The notes: a model not told the origin generated them from the letters alone. 33,626 nt of DNA from DATAEK01 sp036258055 (GCA_036258055.1 DATAEK010000177.1:1-33626), one strand, 5' to 3'; numbered from the stretch's first letter, positions 16,047 through 23,655 are shown. Numbers and translations are program-made.

Positions 16047-17594
16047 TCAGCTGTCGGCAGTTCGCGATCGAGGTCCGGCTTCAGCCGGACCCCGAGTCCC
16101 GGTAGCGTCCGGCTTCAGCCGGCCCCCGACTCCGAGCGCCGACTCCCGAGCCCCGAGCGTCGAGTTCCGGCGCGTCAGGGTCATCAGCAGCCAAATCACA
16201 CCCGCCGCGATCACCAGCCCCATCAGCCAGCGCACAGCGATCGTCATGGTCGCGAGATCGATCGCCGGCGGCGCGAACTGCTTCAGCGCTTGCCAGCGTT
16301 CCGTCATCCAGTGCCACGCGGTGTGAGCCACGATCGCCGAGAGAATGATCCCCCCGGTCCGCTCGGTGACCACGTACTTGAAGAGCAGATGGAGCGCGGG
16401 CACGAACAGCGCGAGGACGAGGAGTTGTCCGAGCTCCACTCCAACGTTGAAAGACAGAAGCGAGGTCAGCAGGTGCGAGCCCGCGTACTGCAGCGACTGC
16501 CGCAGCGCGAACGAGAAGCCGAAGCCGTGCACGAGTCCGAACGCCAAGGTGATCATCCAGCGGCGCCGGACATTCGCCTCCAGAGCAGATTGGCCGGGCT
16601 GGGATGAAGCCGAACGTGAGAGATGTCGCGGAATCAGCAGCGCCTGCGGCTGCAGCCGAGCGCGAAGGCGCGAGGCTGCGGCGAGTGGGGGTGGGGCCCC
16701 ACGAGCACCCAGAACGATATTCTCGAGCGCCATGTAGACGATGGACACGGCGATGAGCGTTTCGATGAGCGGTGGGAACCAGAGTGCGGATGGTCCGACG
16801 CCATAGGCTGCGGCGATGAGCGTGATCGAATGCGCGACGGTGAACGCGGTCACGATCACGACGAGCGATCGGATGCGCCGGAACGGGATGACCAGGCACA
16901 CCAGGAACAACAGGTGATCGGTGCCATCGAGAATGTGCAGGAACCCGAGCTGCACAAAGCTCAACGCCGCCTGACGCCAGCGTGGATCGAGCCGGATGAG
17001 CCCGGGATTGCCGGAGAACTCGAACGCCCGCTCGGTACCGGCAGGCGGCAGAAAGCGCACTGAGGTCGTCACCCGCACGCCGAGCCGGGCGAGCGCCGGA
17101 TCGATCGAGAAGCGTGCGCGATCGGAGCGGATGGGATAGTCGAAGATCGCGTCGAGCAGCACCTGATCCCAATAGACTTCGGTCGCCGCCGGGAGCGGCG
17201 GACCGTTCAGGTGAGTCACCGCCTGCTCGTACGAACCGAACGATCGATCGGACGGCAACGACGCCATCACCGCGACGAGCTCGGGCGCTGGCAGCTGTTC
17301 CCCTTCCTCGTACACGCGGAGATCGTTCGCGATCCAGAGGACGGCGGCGTCTCTGAGAGTCCGATCGGCGCGGCCGAAGTCGAGGTTGCCAGTGACACGC
17401 AGGGGAAACTCGATGTCCCGCATCGCACGGAGCGGCGCGCGCACGACGATCCGCAGCGTTCGCCCCTCCGGCTTCACGAAGGCCTGCACGAGGACGTCCG
17501 CCGGGATGTCGTGAGCCCGGACGAGTCCGCCGGCCGTCAACGTCGCGGCAACAATCGCGATCGCGGCGAATGTCCGGGACGGTGTGCGCAGCAT
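16047..17594 (-). CDS. HupE/UreJ-type membrane protein carrying an in-frame repeat insert
   Basis: 515 residues from ATG 17594, which gives a good signal peptide (MLRTPSRTFAAIAIVAATLTAGGLVRA); the open frame further upstream is not needed. An exported beta-rich domain (about 27-200) is followed by about seven membrane helices with family motifs: LDGTDHLLFL, AHSITL, VYMALENI, GLVHGFGFSFAL, FNVGVELGQ and AHTAWHWM. HupE/UreJ relatives are linked to metal or hydrogenase-urease contexts, but this second family has no established function. Residues about 296-319 are encoded by a 69-bp repeat (copy B), between VYMALENIVL and RRRWMITLAFG, where I would expect only a short loop. The last 25 or so residues (RLKPDATGTRGPAEAGP...) are translated through two REP-like palindromes. 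It is divergent from the NHL genes. Confidence 0.85.
   Translation of the reverse strand: MLRTPSRTFAAIAIVAATLTAGGLVRAHDIPADVLVQAFVKPEGRTLRIVVRAPLRAMRDIEFPLRVTGNLDFGRADRTLRDAAVLWIANDLRVYEEGEQLPAPELVAVMASLPSDRSFGSYEQAVTHLNGPPLPAATEVYWDQVLLDAIFDYPIRSDRARFSIDPALARLGVRVTTSVRFLPPAGTERAFEFSGNPGLIRLDPRWRQAALSFVQLGFLHILDGTDHLLFLVCLVIPFRRIRSLVVIVTAFTVAHSITLIAAAYGVGPSALWFPPLIETLIAVSIVYMALENIVLGARGAPPPLAAASRLRARLQPQALLIPRHLSRSASSQPGQSALEANVRRRWMITLAFGLVHGFGFSFALRQSLQYAGSHLLTSLLSFNVGVELGQLLVLALFVPALHLLFKYVVTERTGGIILSAIVAHTAWHWMTERWQALKQFAPPAIDLATMTIAVRWLMGLVIAAGVIWLLMTLTRRNSTLGARESALGVGGRLKPDATGTRGPAEAGPRSRTADS
16073..16123 (+). repeat. Two REP-like palindromes inside the 3' end of the HupE-type gene
   Basis: Copy one is GTCCGGCTTCAGCCGGAC at 16073-16090. 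Copy two is at 16102-16123 (GTAGCGTCC then GGCTTCAGCCGGCC). They lie between the PQQ dehydrogenase stop and the conserved part of the convergent HupE-type gene, and they supply its C-terminal codons. Confidence 0.85.
16640..16708 (-). repeat. 69-bp stem-loop element, copy B, inside a coding region
   Basis: On the minus strand this copy reads in the same order as copy A at 4148-4216. Its hairpin is 16652-16679, with the outer stem GCAGCC/GGCTGC unchanged and the inner stem changed from GCAC/GTGC to GCGC/GCGC, so pairing is kept by a compensatory change. The 69 bases equal 23 codons and keep the HupE-type frame open. Confidence 0.8.
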
Positions 17595-17598
17595 CGGT

Positions 17599-17644
17599 CG
17601 CAGTGTATACTGCGCGCGCGCACGATGCTGAAAACGCATCGTGC
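17599..17644. promoter_or_regulatory. Two dyads in the divergent HupE-type/NHL promoter region
   Basis: CGCAGT-GTAT-ACTGCG (17599-17614) is an inverted repeat whose centre contains TATAC, usable as a -10 box on the minus strand about 10 bases before the HupE-type ATG. Next to it, GCACGATGC-TGAAAAC-GCATCGTGC (17620-17644) is a perfect 9-bp stem. Together they fill the start of a 132-base divergent intergenic region and are candidate operators. Confidence 0.5.
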
Positions 17645-17726
17645 GATGGTAAATGGAAAAGGGCACATGGCAAATGCCGGATTGCCTGGTGTCATCGCGG
17701 CGCTGCAACGCTGAGGTATTGCCGAC

Positions 17727-19004
17727 ATGAAATCGAACCGGAAGCTCGTGTTCCAGGTCGGACTCCCGGCAGTTCTGGTCGGCGGTCTCGCGTTTGGCCG
17801 GTTGCAGTCCGTACCGGTCGCGCAGGGGCGCGGCGGTGCACCGGCATTCAAGGTCGATCCGATGTGGCCGAAGCCGCTGCCGAATCACTGGCTGTTCGGA
17901 TCGATCACCGGTGTCGCGGTTGACGCGCAGGACCACATCTGGGTTGTTCACCGCGGCGCGGACTCGTTGAACGCGCGGACCGAGATCGGCTTGGTCGGCG
18001 ATCCGCCGAGTGCGGAAGCCTGCTGCGCGCCGGCGCCGCAGGTCCTCGAGTTCGATCCGGCGGGCAATCTCGTCGGCCACTGGGGCGGTGCCGGGCAGGG
18101 TTACGAGTGGCCGCTCTCGCCAGGTGGGATTGCGGTGGACGCGAAGGGCAATGTGTGGATTACCGCATCGGGACCGCCGAATCCGCTCGCAGCCGCGCGC
18201 GGCACGTCGGATGAAGCCGGACCAGCGCGTGGCGGCGGGGCCGGACGCGCCGGCGGCACGCCGGCAGCGGGCGCTGCGGGCCGCGGAGGATCGGGCGCCG
18301 CACCGGGTCCGCAGGACGCGCACGTCCTCAAGTTCTCGCGCAGCGGCCAGTTCGTCATGCAGATCGGCCACGCCGGAAAGACCGGTGACAGCAACAGCAC
18401 CGACGCCCTCAACCGGCCGACGGCGATCGATGTGGATACCGCGGCGAACGAGGTCTACGTCGCCGACGGGCTCACCAACCGCCGCATCGTCGTCTTCGAC
18501 GCGCAGACCGGCGCCTACAAGCGGCACTGGGGCGCCTACGGCGCGAAGCCGGATGACGCAAACCTCGCCGCCTACGATCCAGCTGCCGCGCCAGCGAAGC
18601 AGTTCAGCGCGCCGAGCTGTGTAAAGCTGTCGAAGGACGGCATGGTCTACGTGTGCGACCGGAAGAACAATCGCATCCAGGTGTTTCAGAAGGACGGCAA
18701 GTTCGTGAAGGAAGGGATCGTCTCGAAAGCGACGCTCGGCGAAGGAGCGGCATGGGACGTAGCGTTCTCGCGCGACCCGCAACAGCAGTTCCTCTACGTC
18801 GCGGACGGTCAGGATCAGAAGGTGTTCCTGCTCCGGCGCGACACCCTGGAGGTTGTCACGAACTTCGGCGACGGCGGACGATGGCCCGGGTACTTCTACG
18901 GCGTCGGGAGCATCGCGCTCGATTCGAAGGGGAACGTCTACACGGGTGAGACGTTCGAAGGCAAACGCCTGCAGAAGTTCGTCGCGCAGGGCGGGGGTCG
19001 ATGA
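17727..19004 (+). CDS. Exported NHL-repeat beta-propeller protein 1
   Basis: 425 residues with a signal peptide (about 1-33) and six NHL-type blades. Typical strands are GVAVDAQDHIWVVHR, GIAVDAKGNVWIT, EVYVADGLTNRRIVVFD, MVYVCDRKNNRIQVF and SIALDSKGNVYTGE. A vicinal cysteine pair, Cys99-Cys100 (EACCAPAPQVLEFDPAGN), is shared with the next gene. WPKPLPNHW near the mature N-terminus is also shared. A Gly/Ala/Arg-rich insert of nearly 40 residues (about 155-193) between blades is missing from the paralogue. NHL propellers are usually ligand- or protein-binding. Some are lyases, but no metal-site set of peptidylglycine lyases is clear here. It overlaps the next gene by 4 bases (ATGA). Confidence 0.85.
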   Translation: MKSNRKLVFQVGLPAVLVGGLAFGRLQSVPVAQGRGGAPAFKVDPMWPKPLPNHWLFGSITGVAVDAQDHIWVVHRGADSLNARTEIGLVGDPPSAEACCAPAPQVLEFDPAGNLVGHWGGAGQGYEWPLSPGGIAVDAKGNVWITASGPPNPLAAARGTSDEAGPARGGGAGRAGGTPAAGAAGRGGSGAAPGPQDAHVLKFSRSGQFVMQIGHAGKTGDSNSTDALNRPTAIDVDTAANEVYVADGLTNRRIVVFDAQTGAYKRHWGAYGAKPDDANLAAYDPAAAPAKQFSAPSCVKLSKDGMVYVCDRKNNRIQVFQKDGKFVKEGIVSKATLGEGAAWDVAFSRDPQQQFLYVADGQDQKVFLLRRDTLEVVTNFGDGGRWPGYFYGVGSIALDSKGNVYTGETFEGKRLQKFVAQGGGR

Positions 19005-20182
19005 TGGCGAGCAGACGGAATCTCGGCATCGGTGCAGCGTTCGTCGTGGCGATTCTCGGCCTTGGACTCGCAGAGAGCGCGCTCGACCGCGCGTCAGCGG
19101 CGCAGAGCAACAAGACCGTGCAGGCGCCGAGGTTCGAGGTCGACCCGTTCTGGCCGAAGCCGCTGCCGAATCACTGGGTGCTCGGCGAGACCATCGGACT
19201 CGGCGTCGATGCGCAGGATCACGTGTGGATCGTGCATCGCCGCGATCGACTCAACCCGACTGAGGCCGCGGCCGACGAGAACCCGCCTGCCGGCGCGTGC
19301 TGTTCGAAGGCGCCACCAGTGCTCGAGTTCGATCCGGCGGGCAATCTGGTCGGTCACTGGGGCGGACCTGGTGAGGGCTACGAGTGGCCGCTCTCGAACC
19401 ACGGCATCTTCATCGACTACAAGGACAACGTCTGGATTGGCGGCAACGACGCGAAGGACGCGCACATCCTCAAGTTCACGCGGAACGGCAAGCTCCTGAT
19501 GCAGATCGGTCATCAGGGGAAGAGCAGCGGCAGCAACGACATGGAGAACTTCGGCCGCGTGGCGAAGATCTTCGTCGATCCGAAGGCCAACGAGGCCTAT
19601 GTCGCCGATGGCTACGGCAACAAGCGCATCGTCGTCATCGACGCCGATACCGGGAAGTTCAAGCGCTACTGGGGTGCGTACGGCAACAAGCCGGACGACA
19701 CGAACCTCGGACGCTACGATCCGGCGGCGCCGCCCGCGAAGCAGTTCCGCAATCCGGTCCACTGCGCGGATCTCTCGAATGACGGTCTGCTGTACGTGTG
19801 CGACCGGCCCAACGATCGCATCCAGGTGTTCAAAGCGGACGGCACGTTCGTGAAGGAAGTGTTCGTCGCCACGAAGACGCTCGGTGACGGCTCGGTCTGG
19901 GACATCGCGTTCTCGAAGGATCCGCAGCAGAAGTACCTGTACCTCGCGGACGGCAAGAACGAGAAGATCTACGTGATTCAGCGCGACACGATGGAGATTC
20001 TCACGAGCTTCGGCGACGGCGGCCGTCAGCCCGGGCAGTTCTTCGCCGTCCACAGCATCGCAACCGATTCGAAAGGGAACATCTTCACGACAGAGACCTA
20101 CGAGGGGCGCCGGCTGCAGAAGTTCGTCTACAAGGGGATCGGTCCCGTGGCGAAGGAGCAGGGCGTCGTGTGGCCTAAATAA
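19001..20182 (+). CDS. Exported NHL-repeat beta-propeller protein 2 (paralogue)
   Basis: 393 residues, with a signal peptide (about 1-34), closely similar to protein 1 along its whole length. Shared features are WPKPLPNHW, the vicinal pair Cys100-Cys101 (GACCSKAPPVLEFDPAGN), GHWGG.G.GYEWPLS, YWGAYGNKPDD, LYVCDRPNDRIQVF, and a C-terminal EGRRLQKFV. It lacks the Gly-rich insert of protein 1. The start ATG 19001 overlaps the previous stop; ATG 19004 is equally possible and changes only one residue. The pair is a tandem duplication kept as a coupled operon, which suggests two related partners or a heteromer. The exact role is unknown. A nearby PQQ dehydrogenase and cytochrome c make a periplasmic redox setting possible, as inference only. 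Confidence 0.87.
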   Translation: MMASRRNLGIGAAFVVAILGLGLAESALDRASAAQSNKTVQAPRFEVDPFWPKPLPNHWVLGETIGLGVDAQDHVWIVHRRDRLNPTEAAADENPPAGACCSKAPPVLEFDPAGNLVGHWGGPGEGYEWPLSNHGIFIDYKDNVWIGGNDAKDAHILKFTRNGKLLMQIGHQGKSSGSNDMENFGRVAKIFVDPKANEAYVADGYGNKRIVVIDADTGKFKRYWGAYGNKPDDTNLGRYDPAAPPAKQFRNPVHCADLSNDGLLYVCDRPNDRIQVFKADGTFVKEVFVATKTLGDGSVWDIAFSKDPQQKYLYLADGKNEKIYVIQRDTMEILTSFGDGGRQPGQFFAVHSIATDSKGNIFTTETYEGRRLQKFVYKGIGPVAKEQGVVWPK

Positions 20183-20196
20183 AGTCCGGCTTCAGA
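20183..20196 (+). repeat. Partial REP-like repeat
   Basis: AGTCCGGCTTCAGAC directly follows the stop codon of the second NHL gene. It matches the left arm and loop of the family and is truncated on the right. Confidence 0.5.
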
Positions 20197-20256
20197 CTCT
20201 CCTCCGCGCCATGTCGACCGGCGATTGCTCGGCAATCTCACGGCGAGGAGGACTCT

Positions 20257-20964
20257 ATGCCCAGAAGAACTTTTGGTTTCATGCGGGTGGTGATCGTTGT
20301 CGCCTGCGGTGTTCTGGCAGGAGCCGGTTCAGCCGACGCCGCCACGATCATCATCAACTCAACGAGTTTTGGCTGGTGGGATTCCACGGGATCTCACAGT
20401 GCCGCTATCACGAACTACGGGACGGGCGATGATGCGGCGAACAACGAGCATCGCAGCTTCTTTGTCTTCCCGCTCACAGGTGTCAGCGGTACCCTCCAGT
20501 CTGCGACTCTTCAGATTTTTAACCCTGCCTACGGAAGCCCCAATCCCACTGAGATTCTCGGCATCTTCGACGTGTCGACCTCGATTGCGGCGCTGACCGC
20601 CAGCGGGTCGGGTCAGATCGCGATCTACAACGACCTGGGTTCCGGGACGCTTTTTGGCTCTACGTCGGTGAGCCCCGCCAACAACGAAAGTGTCGTCAGC
20701 ATCTCTCTCAACTCTGCAGCCCTTGCTGCCCTCCAGTCCGCGCTTGGTGGAGATTTTGCTGTTGGCGGGGCTCTCACAACGTTGAGCGTGCCGGGCGCGA
20801 CAGAAGGCGTTTTCCTGTTCTCAACGGCTCTAACAGGGTCCCGGCAGTTGGTCCTGAACACCATTCCCGAGCCCGCATCGTTGTTCCTTCTGGCGTCGGG
20901 TCTGGGCGCGATCGCGGCACGACGACGAAAGACCGCGCGCAAAGCACATCACGCGGCACCTTGA
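20257..20964 (+). CDS. PEP-CTERM exported protein
   Basis: 235 residues. A signal peptide (about 1-33, ending SADAA) is followed by a Ser/Thr/Gly/Asn-rich beta domain that contains LQSATLQIFNPAYGSPNP and LILGIFDV-like strands. The C-terminus is a clear PEP-CTERM sorting signal: IPEPASLFLLASGLGAIAARRRKT, that is, the PEP motif, a membrane helix and an Arg-rich tail. Such proteins are cut and sorted by an exosortase, often together with exopolysaccharide genes. Neither an exosortase nor polysaccharide genes are in the window. GGAGGA lies about 6 bases before the ATG. Base composition is less GC-rich than its neighbours, as is usual for Ser/Thr/Asn-rich surface proteins. The ligand or role of the main domain is unknown. 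Confidence 0.93.
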   Translation: MPRRTFGFMRVVIVVACGVLAGAGSADAATIIINSTSFGWWDSTGSHSAAITNYGTGDDAANNEHRSFFVFPLTGVSGTLQSATLQIFNPAYGSPNPTEILGIFDVSTSIAALTASGSGQIAIYNDLGSGTLFGSTSVSPANNESVVSISLNSAALAALQSALGGDFAVGGALTTLSVPGATEGVFLFSTALTGSRQLVLNTIPEPASLFLLASGLGAIAARRRKTARKAHHAAP

Positions 20965-20980
20965 GGCGCCCCCTGAATCA

Positions 20981-21035
20981 GACCGGCTGAAAAGCCGGAC
21001 GCCGAACCTGTAGCGTCCGGCTTCAGCGGTCCGAC
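20981..21035. terminator. Paired REP-like palindromes between convergent genes, probable bidirectional terminator
   Basis: CCGGCT-GAAA-AGCCGG (20983-20998) is a tight GNRA-type stem-loop. A second, less perfect copy GTAGCGTCCGGCTTCAGC follows at 21010-21035. They fill the 78 bases between the convergent PEP-CTERM and DUF4287-type genes. They belong to the REP-like family. The terminator role is inferred from position, since no T-run is present. Confidence 0.5.
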
Positions 21036-21042
21036 GTCGTTC

Positions 21043-21753
21043 CTACCGTGTCGTCAGTACGTTGCCGAGGGCATCGAGCCGCTCCGACCAGTACTGCTTG
21101 AGGCGATCCGCCGTGGGCCGATCGGGCAGCTTGCTGTGCGACAGAGCCACCGAGCTCTTCGACCTGCCCTTCGCAGTGAACCCCACCGCGATGATGCTGC
21201 GGTCAGGCCAACCCAATCGCATCGACTTTGCTTTCGTCGCCGTGCGTACGTTGACCTCCGCGTCGCCCAGCCATCGTCGCCGGACGCGCGCATCGGCCCA
21301 GGCCTCGAACAGCGTCGTCACCGGGACGTCGAACGTGCGCGACTTGTTCGCCTCGTACGTGCCGTCGCGACGCTGACCGCGGGCGCGGAGCCCCTTGATT
21401 CTCTCGAAGCCGACGGTTACCGTCTGCGACCACCAGCCATCGATCTTGTACTTGGCGCTGACCAGGGCTGCGATGTCGCGGTGCGACATCCGCCTGGCGT
21501 CATGGCCGTCGAGCTCGCGCACCCATTCTTCCCACGTGCGCCCGGTCTTCTGGTTCAGTGAGGCGTCGCTCATCCCCGCGAGCGCAGCGTATTCCCTGGG
21601 GTCCGGCAGAGAGTCAGGCACAATCGGAATCTGGCTGACCCTTGTCGTGGTTTTGGGTTTCCGGATGATGTGAACACGGGCTGCTGTGTAGGCTTCACCC
21701 GTCTTTCTCATGCGAGCGCGAACGAGGCGCTTGAGGTCCTTCTGTCGGGTCAT
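21043..21753 (-). CDS. DUF4287-type protein with SRPBCC-like C-terminus
   Basis: About 236 residues. I choose ATG 21753 because GAGGAG is 6 bases upstream; ATG 21759 abuts that site, and the longer open frame upstream looks non-coding. The basic N-terminus, TRQKDLKRLVRARMRKTGEAYTAAR, resembles a leader found on several Acidobacteriota and Actinobacteria proteins. The middle (about 75-150) has the DUF4287 pattern KTGRTWEEWVRELDG...MSHRDIAALV...WWSQTVTVGFER. The C-terminal part (about 155-235, VPVTTLFEAWADARVRRRWLG...WSERLDALGNVL) resembles an AHSA1/SRPBCC ligand-binding fold. It has no signal peptide, so it is cytoplasmic. Function unknown. The gene is preceded by about 220 bases before the next gene on the same strand. 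Confidence 0.75.
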   Translation of the reverse strand: MTRQKDLKRLVRARMRKTGEAYTAARVHIIRKPKTTTRVSQIPIVPDSLPDPREYAALAGMSDASLNQKTGRTWEEWVRELDGHDARRMSHRDIAALVSAKYKIDGWWSQTVTVGFERIKGLRARGQRRDGTYEANKSRTFDVPVTTLFEAWADARVRRRWLGDAEVNVRTATKAKSMRLGWPDRSIIAVGFTAKGRSKSSVALSHSKLPDRPTADRLKQYWSERLDALGNVLTTR

Positions 21754-21982
21754 CGTCATCTCCTCTCGGCGCACCACGCGCGTCTCCCCGGCAGTTCGCA
21801 TGGTGACGCAAAGGATCGACGATATTGATCCGGGAGTATGCCCCCCTTTGCCTCGCGAAGGACTCCGGCCGGGGTGGAGTCTTGGAGGTTCGGCGCGGAC
21901 CGGCGCCGGCAAGAGCATGCGGCGTCCGGCCACCGGCGTCAAGACCTCCCGGCCCGACGGTCAAGGCTCGGTAGCAGCCGCT

Positions 21983-22678
21983 CTAGCCGGACCTCCCGCG
22001 GAAAAACATCTTCACGCCCGCCCAGAGGATCACGACCGATAGAACCCCACACGCCGCGCCCCAGAACCAATACGGCAGGAACAGCGCGTGCGCCATCACG
22101 GCCACATCGGACGGCTTGGGTCCAGCCGTGGTGAGCGCCGTGCGCGTGAAGAGGTAGTCGCTGCGCGAGAACACCGACAGCGCTAGCTGTACCGCGAGAA
22201 GGATGACCACGGTCTGGGACGCGGCAGGGAATCGAACCGCCACGAGCAGGAGAACCGAGCCGAGCAGCACCGTGAAGGCGAGGCCGAATGGATTGCGGAC
22301 GACGACGAGCGCAATCACGTAGAGGCCCACGCCAAGGATGCCAAGCGCAGCTCGCGCGCGTCGAGGGTCCCGGCCGACCGCCAGGAGGACGAACGCTGCA
22401 GCGGCGGGTCCGAGGAGTCCGGCCGCAGCGACGGTCGCCACGCCGACGCGCCCGAACGCCCCGCTCCAGAGTGCGGCACCGCTCGCGTCGGGTTGAATGC
22501 GGAGCGCGTGAAACTCTCCGCCCAGGAGCGCCGCGGTCAGGCCGTGGCCGAGCTCGTGAGCCAGCGTTGAAATCAGCACGAGCGGCCACGCGATCGTGCG
22601 GCCGAACGGCACGACGTAGAGCACCGCGGTGACGAGTACGCTGACAGCGAGGATCCGCGTTGCACCGTTCGTACGCAT
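21983..22678 (-). CDS. M50B-like integral membrane zinc peptidase
   Basis: 231 residues, almost entirely membrane helices. The HExxH zinc site is His41-Glu-Leu-Gly-His45 (STLAHELGHGLTAALLGG), placed in an early helix as in the M50B-like family. The second metal motif expected further on (an NPDG-type segment) is not clear; RNPFGLAF around residue 130 is only reminiscent. It is probably a membrane-embedded protease or a non-peptidase relative. Substrate unknown. No Shine-Dalgarno is visible upstream of ATG 22678; the upstream DNA is occupied by two REP-like palindromes. It is on the same strand as the genes on either side but widely spaced from them. Confidence 0.85.
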   Translation of the reverse strand: MRTNGATRILAVSVLVTAVLYVVPFGRTIAWPLVLISTLAHELGHGLTAALLGGEFHALRIQPDASGAALWSGAFGRVGVATVAAAGLLGPAAAAFVLLAVGRDPRRARAALGILGVGLYVIALVVVRNPFGLAFTVLLGSVLLLVAVRFPAASQTVVILLAVQLALSVFSRSDYLFTRTALTTAGPKPSDVAVMAHALFLPYWFWGAACGVLSVVILWAGVKMFFRGRSG

Positions 22679-22695
22679 TTGGGAAAAGCGAACCC

Positions 22696-22749
22696 GGTCC
22701 GGCTGAAGTCGGACGCCTCAGACCGGTCCGGGCTGAAGGCGGACGCTAC
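22696..22749 (-). repeat. Two REP-like palindromes
   Basis: GTCCGGCTGAAGTCGGACGC (from 22697) and GTCCGGGCTGAAGGCGGACG (from 22726, then CTAC) are both in minus-strand orientation relative to the family core. They lie between the start of the M50B-like gene and the end of the next gene upstream. Confidence 0.8.
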
Positions 22750-23447
22750 CTCACCGGGAAGATCCGATCGGCGATCGTGTCGCGGTGAAACGCGGAATGC
22801 TGGCGGATGTCGGCCCAGCCGCCTGCAGCAGGCGCCGCCGCCGCTGCCTCCGTACGTTCCGCCGCGACGTCCTGCCACGAGTTGTATCGGGTGATCGTCA
22901 TGAACGACCACTCGCTCCCTTCGACGTGCTGCAGGAATATGTTGCCGGTCTGGACCTTGGTCGAGGCAGGGGCGGCATTGAGCGACTTGGACAGCTGATC
23001 GCCATGCCCCGGCACGGGACGATGCACACCGACGATGTAGACGACGTTGGAAGCGGCCGCACCGCCGATCGCCATCTGCTTGGTGAACTCCGCCCATGAC
23101 GGTCCGGTCACGAACGTATCGGTGTGCCAGGCCCGGAGATCGCGTTCCGCAGTCCGCGTCGAGGGCGCGACGGTAATCTCCGTCTTCGGGCCCAGGTGCT
23201 GGATGACCGCGTAGTCCCAGTCATCGCCTTCCTGATGGCGTAGCACGAGGAAGTGCTCGGGCATCGGCTGGGTCTTGTCGGGGACCACGATCGCCTTGGC
23301 GAGCGCCGCGGCCTGTCCCGGTGCCGCTTTGACGAAATGGACATGGTAAAGGTCCGTTGCGCTCGCGGTCGCTGCCGTTTGAGCGGACACCGCCGACGTT
23401 ATGACGAACCCCAGGCCGAACACGATGCACATCACGGCCGATCTCAT
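22746..23447 (-). CDS. Exported protein with two ferredoxin-like (ABM/NIPSNAP-type) halves
   Basis: 233 residues with a signal peptide (about 1-23, ending SAVSAQ). The first half begins DLYHVHFVKAAPGQAAALAKAI. The second begins VVYIVGVHRPVPGHGDQLSKSL and continues with LQHVEGSEWSFMTITRYNSWQDVAAE. Both have the beta-alpha-beta layout of dimeric alpha+beta barrel proteins such as antibiotic biosynthesis monooxygenase-like and NIPSNAP-like domains, so this is probably an internal duplication. No cofactor site is recognisable. TGGAGG precedes the ATG by about 7 bases. The last codons run into the REP-like repeat. The fold assignment is by pattern, and the function is unknown. Confidence 0.7.
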   Translation of the reverse strand: MRSAVMCIVFGLGFVITSAVSAQTAATASATDLYHVHFVKAAPGQAAALAKAIVVPDKTQPMPEHFLVLRHQEGDDWDYAVIQHLGPKTEITVAPSTRTAERDLRAWHTDTFVTGPSWAEFTKQMAIGGAAASNVVYIVGVHRPVPGHGDQLSKSLNAAPASTKVQTGNIFLQHVEGSEWSFMTITRYNSWQDVAAERTEAAAAAPAAGGWADIRQHSAFHRDTIADRIFPVR

Positions 23448-23572
23448 CTATGCCTCCAGTCGACAGATCAATCGGAATCGGCGCCCAGCGCCTGCGAGCC
23501 CGGTCCTCGAGATTGATTGGCTTAGGTGTGCAGCCTATCACGGATGAGCTGAGCTAGAATCAGGGATCCGCT

Positions 23573-23601
23573 TTGACTACTTGATGGCGGGTTACTAAGA
23601 T
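23573..23601 (+). promoter_or_regulatory. Promoter of the cox-like operon
   Basis: TTGACT (23573-23578), a 17-base spacer and TAAGAT (23596-23601) form a good sigma70-type promoter. The coxS ATG is 55 bases downstream, with GGGAG in front of it. It lies in the only non-coding gap before the operon. Confidence 0.65.
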
Positions 23602-23655
23602 TCGCATTCTCCCCCAACCTCATTTACCGCGGCCAGTGCAGCCGAGGGAGACGTC

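Noticed and set aside
17595..18782. N-terminal extension of the HupE-type frame to 911 residues
   Set aside because: The extra part is antisense to the NHL gene and lacks membrane or family features. ATG 17594 gives a signal peptide directly before the conserved domain.
21760..21942. Upstream extension of the DUF4287-type frame to 299 residues
   Set aside because: The added sequence is Pro/Arg/Gly-rich with no ribosome binding site at its start. GAGGAG sits directly before the ATG pair at 21759/21753.
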